64,000 nucleotides of DNA from Lautropia dentalis (lineage in GTDB: Bacteria > Pseudomonadota > Gammaproteobacteria > Burkholderiales > Burkholderiaceae_E), in contig NZ_RRUE01000001.1 of the NCBI RefSeq assembly GCF_003892345.1, positions 775,008-839,007 of the forward strand, read 5' to 3'. Below the pieces are notes generated by a model. The model saw only the letters and a list, made by a program, of their open reading frames with translations. It did no database searches and was not told where the DNA came from. Both the position numbers and the translations under genes were made by a program. Within the stretch, counting starts at the first letter, position 1, and each line of letters starts with the position of its first letter. Positions 1 through 9,152 of this stretch are shown here, in pieces.

Positions 1-511
1 CGGTTTGATACGACCGGGGCAGGGCGGGCTGCTGGAGCTTGCCCGTCTGCTCTGGCGCATGGGTCGCCGGAAAGCGCGCCGTATGGAAGTGGTTCTTCCT
101 GCGGCGCGCTTTTTCGTCTGTGGCTACTGTCCCGGTTTTGCCACGTCTCTGTCGTGGTGCGTCCCTTGTTGAGGTACGTCTTCGTTGTGGCACGCGCCGC
201 GGAGCGGTATGCGATTGCTGCTCAACGCTCACTGAAGGTTTGTTGCCCACGACCTGCGTCGTGGTCAACAAACCTTCAGCGCTAAAACACTTTCCGACAA
301 CCGGGCTTCGCCCGCCTGTCAGAAAGTCGTTCACGCGTACCGCGAAGTCGCAGCACTCGCATCCCGCTCCACGTCGCTTGTCTCTGGATTGCGGTATCGT
401 GCCAGCAGCCTGTTTCTGACGATGCAGCGTTCAGGAACGGTGTTGATCATCAGCGTGTCCAATTGATGGCGTCGGAATTGGCGCCTTCCAGGGACGTTAC
501 CTCGTCAAGAC
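1..511. other. Non-coding stretch with hairpin repeat copy A
   Basis: I see no supportable complete gene here. A frame is open from base 2 to a stop near 172 on the plus strand and could be the 3' end of a gene that begins outside the window, but I do not recognise the product. From about 176 onward the sequence is a copy of a dispersed hairpin repeat. The last nine bases (503-511) are one half of the IS4 target duplication. Confidence 0.5.
176..375 (+). repeat. Dispersed double-hairpin repeat, copy A
   Basis: Two successive inverted repeats are visible. The first (232-279) has outer arms CTGAAGGTTTGTTG / CAACAAACCTTCAG and inner arms CCACGAC / GTCGTGG. The second (289-327) has arms ACTTTC, GACA and GGGC. 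The same arrangement occurs inverted at about 14630-14826, and part of it at 11321-11386. It looks like a REP- or MITE-like intergenic element. Its function is unknown. Confidence 0.6.
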
Positions 512-2046
512 CTTGTGATTCCCCACAACTTTCTCAATGAAATCAACATGACAAGAGAGAATCGCCCATAATTCAGAGGAAGAGAACGAGGCAAAGCCGA
601 ACCGGAGGACGCTGCAATGGGCAAGGCAGATCGGACAGAGGTTGAAGTGCAGGATCTGGGTACCCAGTGGGTTGACGAAGAGATCAGTGGCGCGCAGATG
701 CCGGATGCGCGTCTGAAGGCACGCCTGGGCGAGATCATGCGTCATCTCGGCAAGGATGTGACCAACTCGATTCCGTCCTCGTTCGAGGATTGGGCTGCGA
801 CGAAAGCAGCGTACCGGATGCTGTCCAATGATCGGGTGGACGTCCAGGCGATCATTTCGGGGCACCTGCAGGCCACACGGCGTCGCGTGCAACAAAGCGA
901 GGGGCAGATTCTGGTGCTGCACGATACAACCTCGTTCACGTTTGATCGGCTGTATCCAGAGGATGTGGGTTTTTTGGGCAGGCTGGCGGGAGCCGAGGAG
1001 GAGACGCGGATCTGCGGGATGCTGATGCACGCGAGTCTGGCCATCACGCAGGATGCGCTGCCCCTGGGGCTGTGTGCGCTGCAGTTCTGGAACCGGCAGG
1101 AATTCAGCAAGGATCAGGCAGCAGGCAGGGCCGCGCGCAAGCGTGTCGAGGACAGGGAAAGTCATCGCTGGGTCGAGGGGCTGCAGCAGGCCACGGCGTT
1201 GCTGCAGGCGGAGTCCGGGCGATGCGTGCACATCGCGGACCGCGAAAGCGACATCTACGCGCTGTTTTACGCGGCCAGGGAGCTGGGCACACATTTCCTG
1301 GTGCGCACCAGCACGGATCGCCCGACAGGTAACGGCCAGCAGACAGTGGAAGAGGAGATGGCCGACGCGCTGGTCAAGGGCCTGCACCGGGTGTTCTTTC
1401 GTGATCGTTGGGGCCATGCGCACGAGGCGACCATGACGCTGCGTCATCGGCGTCTGCGGATACGGCCGCCGCAGGAGCACAAGGAGTTGCCCGAGCTGAC
1501 GCTGACGGTACTGCACGCCACGGAGCGAGGCGCGCCGCTCAATCGCAAGCCCCTGAGCTGGAAGCTGATTACGGATCTGCCGGTTCAGTCGCGCGAGCAG
1601 GCCATCGAGAAGCTGGACTGGTATGCGATGCGCTGGAACATCGAGACGTTCTTCAAGGTGATGAAATCGGGCTGCAAGGCCGAGGACGCGCAGCTTCGCA
1701 CCGCAGAACGGTTGAGCAACCTGATGGCGGTGTACTGCATTCTGTCATGGCGGCTGATGTGGATGACGATGCTCAATCGCCTTGAACCCGAGGCCGACCC
1801 GAGGGTGGTGTTCACGGAGCAGGAGATCCGGGCTCTGAAGGCGCTGGTGACGGTACGCTGGAAGAACAAGGTGCCTGAGCCAGAGACGCTGCATGACTGC
1901 GTGATCCTGGTGGCGCGCCTTGGCGGCTATCTGGCCAGAAAGAATGACAGGCCACCGGGGAACGAGGTTATCTGGAAGGGGATGCGCCGGCTTGACGACA
2001 TCGTTCTGGGAATGTCCATGTGATCAAAGATGTGGGGAATCACAAG
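512..2046 (+). mobile_element. Complete IS4-family insertion sequence
   Basis: The element is bounded by perfect 16-bp inverted repeats, CTTGTGATTCCCCACA at 512-527 and its complement at 2031-2046. Similarity extends to about 21 bp with one mismatch. It is flanked by a 9-bp direct repeat CGTCAAGAC at 503-511 and 2047-2055, which is the duplication length made by IS50/Tn5-type IS4 elements. A single transposase gene fills it. Intact ends, intact gene and identical duplications suggest a recent and possibly still active insertion. Confidence 0.92.
617..2023 (+). CDS. IS4-family transposase (Tn5-like, DDE type)
   Basis: This 468-residue protein is the transposase of the surrounding IS4-family element and should catalyse its cut-and-paste movement. 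An N-terminal region resembling the Tnp DNA-binding domain (residues about 10-60) precedes the RNase-H-like catalytic core. Candidate catalytic residues are Asp103 (in LHDTTSF), Asp208 (in IADRES) and Glu343, which lies in a Y-x2-R-x3-E-x6-K pattern (YAMRWNIETFFKVMK), the signature of the IS4 family. Length matches Tn5/IS50 transposases. The stop lies just inside the right inverted repeat and no frameshift is visible, so the gene looks intact. Confidence 0.93.
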   Translation: MGKADRTEVEVQDLGTQWVDEEISGAQMPDARLKARLGEIMRHLGKDVTNSIPSSFEDWAATKAAYRMLSNDRVDVQAIISGHLQATRRRVQQSEGQILVLHDTTSFTFDRLYPEDVGFLGRLAGAEEETRICGMLMHASLAITQDALPLGLCALQFWNRQEFSKDQAAGRAARKRVEDRESHRWVEGLQQATALLQAESGRCVHIADRESDIYALFYAARELGTHFLVRTSTDRPTGNGQQTVEEEMADALVKGLHRVFFRDRWGHAHEATMTLRHRRLRIRPPQEHKELPELTLTVLHATERGAPLNRKPLSWKLITDLPVQSREQAIEKLDWYAMRWNIETFFKVMKSGCKAEDAQLRTAERLSNLMAVYCILSWRLMWMTMLNRLEPEADPRVVFTEQEIRALKALVTVRWKNKVPEPETLHDCVILVARLGGYLARKNDRPPGNEVIWKGMRRLDDIVLGMSM

Positions 2047-2076
2047 CGTCAAGACGGGGCAGTTTTACTTCGATAG

Positions 2077-2520
<444 letters not shown>

Positions 2521-2988
2521 GCCTGTCTTAGGCATCGTTTTTTGCAGACCACGACGAAGGTCGTGGGCTCCAAAAAACGATTGAGCGCAGGAGCCGCATG
2601 AACCTCCCGTACCCCGTGCCGCCCCGCCCGAAAGCCGTCTTCCGTGTGCCGTGAGCACACCGTCTCCCGTGCAGCTTCACCTGCAGGCTGTTTCCATCGA
2701 GCCACGGCCCGCCCCACACCCTGCATAAAACGCAACACCTCCGTCTCCACACCACCACAATCCCATCGCAGCGTTTTTGCCCAAAAAACCCCGCAAAAAC
2801 AGCCACGTGCCGCCCCCATGTACAGCAGCGCTCCCACACCCCATTCGGCACGCATGCCACGTTCTGTCGTACAAAGCAAACGCTCCACTTGCCGCTGATC
2901 CGCATTTGCAGTCCGGGCATCAAACCTGTACCGGGCCAGCAGGCCGCAGCACCGATCATGAGGGCTGGATCGAAACGAGGCATGTTCG
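2521..2988. other. Intergenic region after the IS21 remnant
   Basis: No convincing gene. It begins immediately outside the IS21 end and contains a long hairpin at 2534-2581. The rest is GC-rich sequence with overlapping open frames on both strands that match nothing I know. Confidence 0.45.
2534..2581. repeat. Long hairpin with CCACGAC core
   Basis: An inverted repeat with outer arms ATCGTTTTTTG / CCAAAAAACGAT and inner arms CCACGAC / GTCGTGG around a GAAG loop. The T-run on one arm and A-run on the other would allow it to act as a bidirectional terminator. The inner arms are the same as in the double-hairpin repeats at 232-279 and 14722-14768. Confidence 0.6.
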
Positions 2989-3741
2989 ATGTCGAGATAC
3001 ACCATTACCCAAGCGGCTGCCGAGCGTCTCCTGCGGGACCTGGACATTGCGGTGGTCAAAACCATGAGCCGTGTGGTTGCCGATGCGCGCGAGCATTTGT
3101 GGCTGCTCGAAAACATCAACACGACCGATGTTTTGACCGACACGGATTTTCAGCGACGGCTGTGCCGGCACGTTGGCATGCGCGGCAAACTGCGCATGCG
3201 TCGTGACGAGCTGTTCCTGATTCTGGACGGCATCCGTCGCGTTCCCAATCGCAACTACCCGGACGTGCTGATGCAGATCAGCGAACTCACTGGGCAGGTC
3301 GAAAAATCGGTGGCTTCCGAAGTGCTGGCGCTGCTCGAACCCGACCAGCCCACCATCGACCGGGAAGTGCGCGAACTGATGCCGCGCTACGGCTTCCAGC
3401 CGCTGCCGGAGTCGCCGCTGTTCGATGAGTGCGTGGCCTACCACCGCTGCCTACGTCAGGTGCTGATGCAGGTGCTGGAAGTGCCGCTGGCCAGCCAGCT
3501 GCTCGGTCAGCTCGACCAGCAGATCGGTGCCGGTGCCGACGGCCTGTCGCCGCTGCGCAAACTCAACCTGCTGCTGTCGGGCTCCTATCGTGCCGTGGCG
3601 CTGCTGCCCAATCTGGAAGCAGTGCGCCGTGCCATTCCGCGCCATCAGCCCGTGCCGGTGCCCGAGGCCTCCACCACGGTCAAGAGCAACCCGTCCGTCA
3701 TCAACACCCGGCCCGGCGTGCGCCTGCATCTGTGCCGCTGA
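2989..3741 (+). CDS. Unrecognised 250-residue protein
   Basis: I do not recognise this protein. It is predicted soluble and helix-rich, with no signal peptide and no transmembrane segment. It begins MSRYTITQAAAERLLRDLD and has a central acidic helical region (residues about 80-150: DELFLILDGIRRVPNRNYP, then VEKSVASEVLALLEPDQ). The last 40 residues are Pro/Val/Ser-rich and probably disordered. Codon use is like the GC-rich neighbours and the frame is long and open, so it is probably real. It sits between the IS21 remnant and a convergent AraC-type regulator, with 18 bp between the two stop codons. Confidence 0.6.
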   Translation: MSRYTITQAAAERLLRDLDIAVVKTMSRVVADAREHLWLLENINTTDVLTDTDFQRRLCRHVGMRGKLRMRRDELFLILDGIRRVPNRNYPDVLMQISELTGQVEKSVASEVLALLEPDQPTIDREVRELMPRYGFQPLPESPLFDECVAYHRCLRQVLMQVLEVPLASQLLGQLDQQIGAGADGLSPLRKLNLLLSGSYRAVALLPNLEAVRRAIPRHQPVPVPEASTTVKSNPSVINTRPGVRLHLCR

Positions 3742-3759
3742 TCAGTCCCTGGGACCGGT

Positions 3760-4713
3760 TCAGATCCCGGTCCCCTGATCGTTCAGCCATGCGCCGGAAC
3801 CGGCCGCTGCCCGTTCGGCGCTGGTCGCCTGTTTTGCAATCATTGTCTGTTCTGCGGCCTCTGCGTCCATGGCTTCCTCCGCGGCCTTCATCTGTTCCCG
3901 CTGTTGGGTCAGCCACGCCGTGGGCGTCTGGCCGACGATACGGGTGAAGGCCCGGGTCAGTGCGGCATTGTGGCTGTAGCCGGTCCGCTCTGCCACCAGC
4001 GCCACCGGAACACCCTGAAGCAGCAGGCTCTGGGCCAGCGAGATGCGCCAGGTAGCCAGATAATCCATGGGCGATACGCCCACCGTCTCCCTGAAGCGCA
4101 GCGCAAAGCGCGTGCGGGACATGTGCGCCCGTTCGGCCAGGGTGTCCAGCTGCCACGGCGCAGCCGGATCCTGATGCATGTGCGACAGCGCCAGTCCGAT
4201 CTGCCGGTCGGCCAGCCCGCGCAGCAGGCCGGTATCCAGATGCCGCAGCCGCAGGCTGCAGCGTACCGCCTGAATGGTGAAATAGGCCGAGAGATGGTGC
4301 ACGGCCATCTGGTAGCCGCAGTGCCGTTCGGCCGTTTCGGTGAAAATCCGGTTGGCTACCGCCAGCAGGTCGGGGTTGCTGTTGAGCTGCAGCAGTACCG
4401 GACGCTTCAGGGTGTGGGTAAGCGGATTGCGCACGCCGCTGCCAAAGTCGAAGCTGATGCAAAACACATCCAGTCCGCCGGTGTCGAGCGGGGTCATGGT
4501 GTGCTGCATGTGCCCCGACATGAAGATCAGCGTGGGTTCCTCGATGCGGATGGGGGGCGTGTCGGGAATCTGCAACAGGCATCGCCCTTCGCGGACCAGG
4601 TGCAGGTACCCCTTTTCGGATTCGGCATGCGTGCTGGTATTGCACAGCCGGCCCAGAAAGAACAGGTCGGTGCGAAAGCGAAAGTGCGTGAACAGCTGGC
4701 TGAGAGCATCCAT
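3760..4713 (-). CDS. AraC-family transcriptional regulator
   Basis: A 317-residue regulator. The N-terminal 170 residues look like the cupin-type ligand-sensing domain of the AraC/RhaS type (RIEEPTLIFMSGHMQHTMTP). Residues about 185-285 form the double helix-turn-helix: WQLDTLAERAHMSRTRFALRF is the first and VALVAERTGYSHNAALTRAF the second, followed by the usual G-x-TPTAWL ending. The last 30 residues are an Ala/Glu-rich tail. The gene is divergent from the Tat-exported isochorismatase-family gene at 5271 and may control it, which is inference. The intergenic region between them carries a 13-bp tandem repeat. Confidence 0.88.
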   Translation of the reverse strand: MDALSQLFTHFRFRTDLFFLGRLCNTSTHAESEKGYLHLVREGRCLLQIPDTPPIRIEEPTLIFMSGHMQHTMTPLDTGGLDVFCISFDFGSGVRNPLTHTLKRPVLLQLNSNPDLLAVANRIFTETAERHCGYQMAVHHLSAYFTIQAVRCSLRLRHLDTGLLRGLADRQIGLALSHMHQDPAAPWQLDTLAERAHMSRTRFALRFRETVGVSPMDYLATWRISLAQSLLLQGVPVALVAERTGYSHNAALTRAFTRIVGQTPTAWLTQQREQMKAAEEAMDAEAAEQTMIAKQATSAERAAAGSGAWLNDQGTGI

Positions 4714-5270
4714 GGCGCGGAAGGCTGAAGGGGTGACGACCAGGGAAAGATATCAGCACGGGCGCCGCGGTGCATCCCGGTGGGCCGATGACAGAAACAG
4801 ATTGATGCAGGGCAGCCGCCCTGTCCGGGTCCTTTTGTCCCGTCAGCACACGATGCTGCATATGGCGGGGATCAGTGCATGGGTCGGTGCAGGGGAGCAA
4901 TGCAGGGGAGCAATGTAGGGGAGCAATGTAGGGGAGCAATGTAGGGGAGCAATGTAGGGGAGTAATGTAGGGGGTAAGTGCAGGGAGTAAGTGCAGGGGG
5001 CAGCGCGGGAAAGCATGTGTCCATGACATGCTGACGGCCCGGTGGAGAAAATGTCCATGAAACGCCCCGGGCCGACGAATGGTCGCCTGAAAGGTGCCAG
5101 CGGTGGACCGTCCATCGCACGGCCATCATCCGGGTAAAAAGACGGGATGATGTGTCAACCGGCCTTGCGTGCATTCGGCGACGATGTCGTCACTGGCACC
5201 GGGCAGGTGGTATTGCAGCATGCTGCGCGGATGATTTGGCCAGAAACCTTCTCCTCTTCATTTGGAAACC
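4714..5270. other. Divergent intergenic region, AraC regulator / isochorismatase
   Basis: About 550 bp between two divergent genes. It holds the 13-bp tandem repeat at 4889-5001. A small open frame of 44 codons from 5146 overlaps the start of the downstream gene, but I see no reason to call it a gene. I could not place promoters with confidence. Confidence 0.4.
4889..5001 (+). repeat. 13-bp tandem repeat, about 8 copies
   Basis: The unit is G(T/C)AGGGGAGCAAT, perfectly periodic from 4889 to about 4966 and then degenerating (GTAGGGGGTAAGT, GCAGGGAGTAAGT). It lies between the divergent AraC-type regulator and the isochorismatase-family gene. It could be a regulator-binding array or a slippage-prone minisatellite. 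Confidence 0.85.
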
Positions 5271-6140
5271 ATGTGCAATAACCACAAAGATCACACCGTC
5301 GACCAGGGCCGCCGCCAGTTTCTGGGGCATGATGCCAAAGCCGTTGCGGCGGTTGCCGCGCTGGGCGCCATGGCGCTGGGCGGTGCAGGCAATGCCGAAG
5401 CCGCTGGCAGAAATGCCGCGGGCAAGGGGGCGGCGCCAGCCAATCCGTATGCCGAGCCGTCCAGTTACGGCATGCCACGCAAGGGCATGAAGCTCGATCC
5501 AGAGCGCGTGGCGCTGGTGGTCATCGATCCCCAGATCGATTTCCTGAGCCCGAAAGGCATCGCCTGGGGCGCCGTGGGCGAAAGCGTCAAGCAAAACAAT
5601 ACGGTGTCAAATCTGCTGCGCCTCTTCAAGGCGGCCAAGGGCGCCGGCATCCCCGTGGTAGTGTCGCCACACTACTACTATCCCACCGATCACCAGTGGG
5701 AATTCGGTGGCCCGGGCGAGCACTTCATGCACGACAGTGGCATGTTTGCGCGACCCAGCGCCTATGACATGAAAGGCTTCGAGGGCTCGGGAGCCGACTT
5801 CATGCCCGAATACAAACCCTACATCTTCGATGGCAAGACCATCATTGCCTCGCCGCACAAGATTTTCGGCCCGGAAAGCAACGATGTGACGCTGCAGCTG
5901 CGCAAGCAGAAGGTGGACCAGATCCTGCTGGCGGGCATGGCCGCCAACCTGTGCGTCGAGTCGCACCTGCGCGAGTTCATCGAGCAGGGCTTCGAGGTGA
6001 CGGTGGTGAAGGACGCCACCGCCGGCCCGAAACTGCCGGAGGGCGATGGCTATCTGGCCGCGCTCGTCAATTACCGCCTGGTGGCCAACGACCTGTGGAC
6101 CACCGACGAGGTGGTTCGCCAGCTGGGCCAGAAGGTCTGA
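5271..6140 (+). CDS. Tat-exported isochorismatase-family hydrolase
   Basis: A 289-residue cysteine-hydrolase-fold protein. The N terminus carries a twin-arginine motif (RRQFLG) followed by an Ala/Gly-rich hydrophobic segment, so export to the periplasm is likely. The catalytic triad of the family is visible: Asp in VVIDPQIDF, Lys in SPHKIFG, and Cys in GMAANLCVESH. The cis-peptide region before the cysteine is typical. Substrate is unknown; the family includes amidases and nicotinamidases as well as isochorismatases. An earlier TTG start at 5262 is possible, but ATG at 5271 is preferred. The divergent AraC-type gene may regulate it. Confidence 0.85.
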   Translation: MCNNHKDHTVDQGRRQFLGHDAKAVAAVAALGAMALGGAGNAEAAGRNAAGKGAAPANPYAEPSSYGMPRKGMKLDPERVALVVIDPQIDFLSPKGIAWGAVGESVKQNNTVSNLLRLFKAAKGAGIPVVVSPHYYYPTDHQWEFGGPGEHFMHDSGMFARPSAYDMKGFEGSGADFMPEYKPYIFDGKTIIASPHKIFGPESNDVTLQLRKQKVDQILLAGMAANLCVESHLREFIEQGFEVTVVKDATAGPKLPEGDGYLAALVNYRLVANDLWTTDEVVRQLGQKV

Positions 6141-6263
6141 CCCAGCGCCCGGATGCCCATGGCACCGCGTGGTTTTGCGCGTGCCATGGACTCATTCGTT
6201 CCCGCGACGCCCCCGGGCATGCCGGCAGGCAGCGGCGACATGGCAGCAACGTGGGACGGGGCA

Positions 6264-7193
6264 TCAGGTCGGCACGCGGCCGATGACCAGATACTCCAGC
6301 AGGGCCTTCTGCACGTGCAGGCGGTTCTCGGCCTCGTCCCACACCACCGACTGCGGGCCGTCGATCACGCCGGCCGTCACTTCCTCACCCCGGTGCGCCG
6401 GCAGACAGTGCATGAACACCGCATCGGGGCTGGCCAGGGCCATCATCTGCTCATCGACGCAGAAGTTCGCAAAGGCGGCGGCCCGGGCCTCGTTCTCGGC
6501 CTCGTAGCCCATGCTGGTCCACACGTCGGTGGTGACCAGATCGGCACCGCGACAGGCCTCGCGCGGGTCTTCGAAATGGCGCAGGTGCTTCTGTTCGGCC
6601 TCGCTGATGCGAGACATGTCCAGCGCATAGCCGGGTGGCGTGGAAATGTGCACCTGGAAGTCCAGCAGCCGGGCGGCCTGCACCCACGTGTAGCTCATGT
6701 TGTTGGCATCGCCCACCCAGGCCACCGTCCGGCCGCGAATGGGGCCGCGGTGTTCGAGGAAGGTGAAGATGTCGGCCAGGATCTGGCAGGGGTGAAACTC
6801 GTTGGTCAGCCCGTTGATCACCGGCACCCGCGAGGCGGCCGCAAAGCGTTCGATGATCGACTGCTCGAAGGTGCGCATCATGATGATGTCGCACATGCGC
6901 GAGATCACCTTGGCAGCATCTTCTACCGGTTCGCCGCGGCCCAGCTGCGAGTCGCGCGTGTTCATGTAGATGGCAGCACCCCCCAGCTGCAGCATGCCGG
7001 CCTCGAAGGACAGGCGGGTGCGGGTGGAGGCTTTCTCGAAGATCATCACCAGCGAACGGTCCTGCAGCGGGTGCCAGGTTTCGTAGTTCTTGAAGCGTTT
7101 CTTGATGAAATCGGCCCGCTTGAGCAGGTATTCGATTTCCTCGCCGGTGAAGTCGTCGAATTTCAGGAAGTGCTTGATGGGTGGCTTGTTCAT
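6264..7193 (-). CDS. argF: Ornithine carbamoyltransferase
   Basis: Makes citrulline from ornithine and carbamoyl phosphate, the sixth step of arginine synthesis in the cytoplasm. The 309-residue protein has the carbamoyl-phosphate binding motif STRTR (in FEKASTRTRLSFEAGM), the ornithine-side HPCQ-type loop (NEFHPCQILADI) and the catalytic HCLP motif (FMHCLPAHRGEEV). Length is normal for the family. It lies downstream of argD on the same strand with a gap of 272 bp, so the pair probably forms an arginine biosynthesis unit. Confidence 0.97.
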   Translation of the reverse strand: MNKPPIKHFLKFDDFTGEEIEYLLKRADFIKKRFKNYETWHPLQDRSLVMIFEKASTRTRLSFEAGMLQLGGAAIYMNTRDSQLGRGEPVEDAAKVISRMCDIIMMRTFEQSIIERFAAASRVPVINGLTNEFHPCQILADIFTFLEHRGPIRGRTVAWVGDANNMSYTWVQAARLLDFQVHISTPPGYALDMSRISEAEQKHLRHFEDPREACRGADLVTTDVWTSMGYEAENEARAAAFANFCVDEQMMALASPDAVFMHCLPAHRGEEVTAGVIDGPQSVVWDEAENRLHVQKALLEYLVIGRVPT

Positions 7194-7465
7194 GATGGAC
7201 CTGGCTGGTGGTGGCTGCAGCAGCGCGTGGGGACCTGCTGCAGCCCGATGGAAAAGTCTGATGGGAAAACGCTGAAGCGGTAACGCTGGATTCCCTGTTC
7301 ATCGGGCCGGCGGCCGTGGATCATGGTCCGTGAAAAGGCCGGCGGGGGGGCAGGGACCGATCAACAGGGTGATGAGTGGTCAGCGAGGCAGGGACTGATC
7401 GACAGGAACGGCGAGTGGTGTCTGTGAAGGGGAGAGGCCGTCCCATGGCGTGTGCAGCCCCGTGC

Positions 7466-8665
7466 TCATGAGGCTGGCGCCTGCAGGAATGCCCGGATCA
7501 GCGGCACCAGCCGCTGGACCAGCTCGTCGGCCTCGGCTTCGGTGAAGATCAGCGCAGGCAGCAGCCGTACGACCGCGTCGGCCGTCACGTTGATGACCAG
7601 CCCGGCATCCAGCGCCTGCTTCACCAGCGCGCCGGCTGGGCGGTCCAGCACGATGCCCAGCATCAGGCCGCGGCCGCGCACCTCCACGAAACCGGGGGTG
7701 CCGGCCAGTGCCGCCGTCAGGCTGGCTTTGAGCTTCTCGCCCAGCGCGCCGGCATGGGCCACCAGACCGTCCCGCGCCATCACTTCCAGCGTGGTCAGGG
7801 CTGCCCGCATGGCCAGCGGATTGCCACCGAAGGTGGTGCCGTGGCTGCCCGGCGTGAACAGGCCGGCAGCCGGGCCGTCGGCCAGCACGGCGCCCACCGG
7901 CACGCCCGAGGCCAGCCCCTTGGCCAGGCTCATCACGTCCGGCCGGATGCCGGCCCACTGGTGGGCAAACCAGCGCCCGGTGCGGCCGATGCCGCACTGG
8001 ATCTCGTCGAGCATCATCAGCCAGCCGTGCTGCGTGCACAGGCTGCGCACACCCTGCAGGAACTCCGGTGTGGCGGCCGTGATGCCGCCTTCGCCCTGAA
8101 CGGGTTCGAGCAGCACGGCGCTGATGCGTGGAGCCACCGCATCGCGGGCGGCCAGCGCCTGCAGGGCAGCCAGGTCGTTGAACGGCAGGCGGATGAAGCC
8201 CTCCACCAGCGGTTCGAACCCCTTCTGCACCCTGGCGTTGCCGGTGGCCGACAGGGTGGCCAGCGAGCGGCCGTGGAAGGCGCGTTCGAACACCACGATC
8301 TGCGGCACATCGATGCCTTGGGCGTGACCGTGCAGGCGCGCCAGCTTGAGCATGGCCTCGTTGGCCTCGAGCCCGGAATTGCAGAAGAAGGCATTGGTCA
8401 TGCCCGAATGGGCCAGCAGCAGTTCGGCCACCTGATCCTGCAGCGGGATCTCGAACAGGTTGGCGCAATGGATCATCTGCGCCACCTGGTCCTGCAGGGC
8501 AGGGACCAGATCCGGGTGGGCGTGACCGAGCGTATTGACGGCAATGCCGCTCAGGCAGTCCAGATACCGCCTGCCGGTGGTATCGAACAGAAAGGCGCCT
8601 TCGCCACGGGTGAAGGCAACGGGCTGCCGCACATAGGTCGGCATGAGGGGGCTTGGGCTGGTCAT
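7466..8665 (-). CDS. argD: Acetylornithine aminotransferase
   Basis: A PLP-dependent class III aminotransferase that converts N-acetylglutamate semialdehyde to N-acetylornithine; many homologues also serve lysine synthesis. The start MTSPSPLMPTYVRQ gives 399 residues, the family's usual length. The open frame runs further upstream, but that part is not conserved-looking. Visible motifs are the substrate-side YLDCLSGIAVNTLGH, the phosphate-binding NSGLEANEAMLKLAR, the Asp in LDEIQCGIGRTG that contacts the PLP ring, and the Schiff-base lysine in SLAKGLASGVP. Followed on the same strand by argF. Confidence 0.95.
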   Translation of the reverse strand: MTSPSPLMPTYVRQPVAFTRGEGAFLFDTTGRRYLDCLSGIAVNTLGHAHPDLVPALQDQVAQMIHCANLFEIPLQDQVAELLLAHSGMTNAFFCNSGLEANEAMLKLARLHGHAQGIDVPQIVVFERAFHGRSLATLSATGNARVQKGFEPLVEGFIRLPFNDLAALQALAARDAVAPRISAVLLEPVQGEGGITAATPEFLQGVRSLCTQHGWLMMLDEIQCGIGRTGRWFAHQWAGIRPDVMSLAKGLASGVPVGAVLADGPAAGLFTPGSHGTTFGGNPLAMRAALTTLEVMARDGLVAHAGALGEKLKASLTAALAGTPGFVEVRGRGLMLGIVLDRPAGALVKQALDAGLVINVTADAVVRLLPALIFTEAEADELVQRLVPLIRAFLQAPAS

Positions 8666-9152
8666 GCGTGTCTCGGATGTACTGGAAGTTCTGGTCAGTA
8701 TCATACTTGTATGCCACAAAGACAAATGAACCCTTCTGTGCAGGCGGGGCCCCTGTGGAAACCCCTGATGCACAGGAGCAGGAGACATCTTCGCCGGCCA
8801 TGGCGTCTGCCGCCGCCATGTCGGTCATGCCGCCAGCTGCTGCAATGCCGATGGACCAGACTCCTGCCGGCCCGGCCGGTCATTCCGGTCATCCCGAGAC
8901 CGACCGGCAGCACCCGGCGCAGTGGCCTGCCGGCATGAACTGCCGGGAAGGGGGATCCTCGGGAACAGATAGATCATGATTTGACGGAAATCCTGTCATT
9001 CAACACATATTTACCATTGAGTGTATTTGCTTCCTGGTTTCTTGCCAAAAAAGCTACAGTTTTGTCTAGGACTGGCATCTAACGCACTGAATTCACGATG
9101 TTTTCAAAAAAATCGTTTGCGGTCGGCGCAGTTTCTGGCTACAGTGGCGCCT
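8666..9152. other. Divergent intergenic region, argD / receiver protein
   Basis: About 490 bp with no convincing gene. The right half (8975-9130) is clearly AT-richer than its surroundings and should contain the promoters of both neighbours. One candidate for the rightward gene is TTGCGG near 9118 with TACAGT 17 bp later, ending only about 9 bp before the ATG at 9153. Confidence 0.35.

Noticed and set aside
39-419. 126-codon open frame on the plus strand
   Set aside because: It runs through the double-hairpin repeat and similar frames occur in the other repeat copies, so it is repeat-derived.
4889-5001. CRISPR-like look of the 13-bp repeats
   Set aside because: Units are directly adjacent without spacers and far shorter than CRISPR repeats; no cas genes are present. 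The same holds for the 15-bp and 6-bp arrays.
5146-5280. Small 44-codon frame upstream of the isochorismatase gene
   Set aside because: No ribosome site, no similarity I recognise, and it overlaps the start of the real gene.
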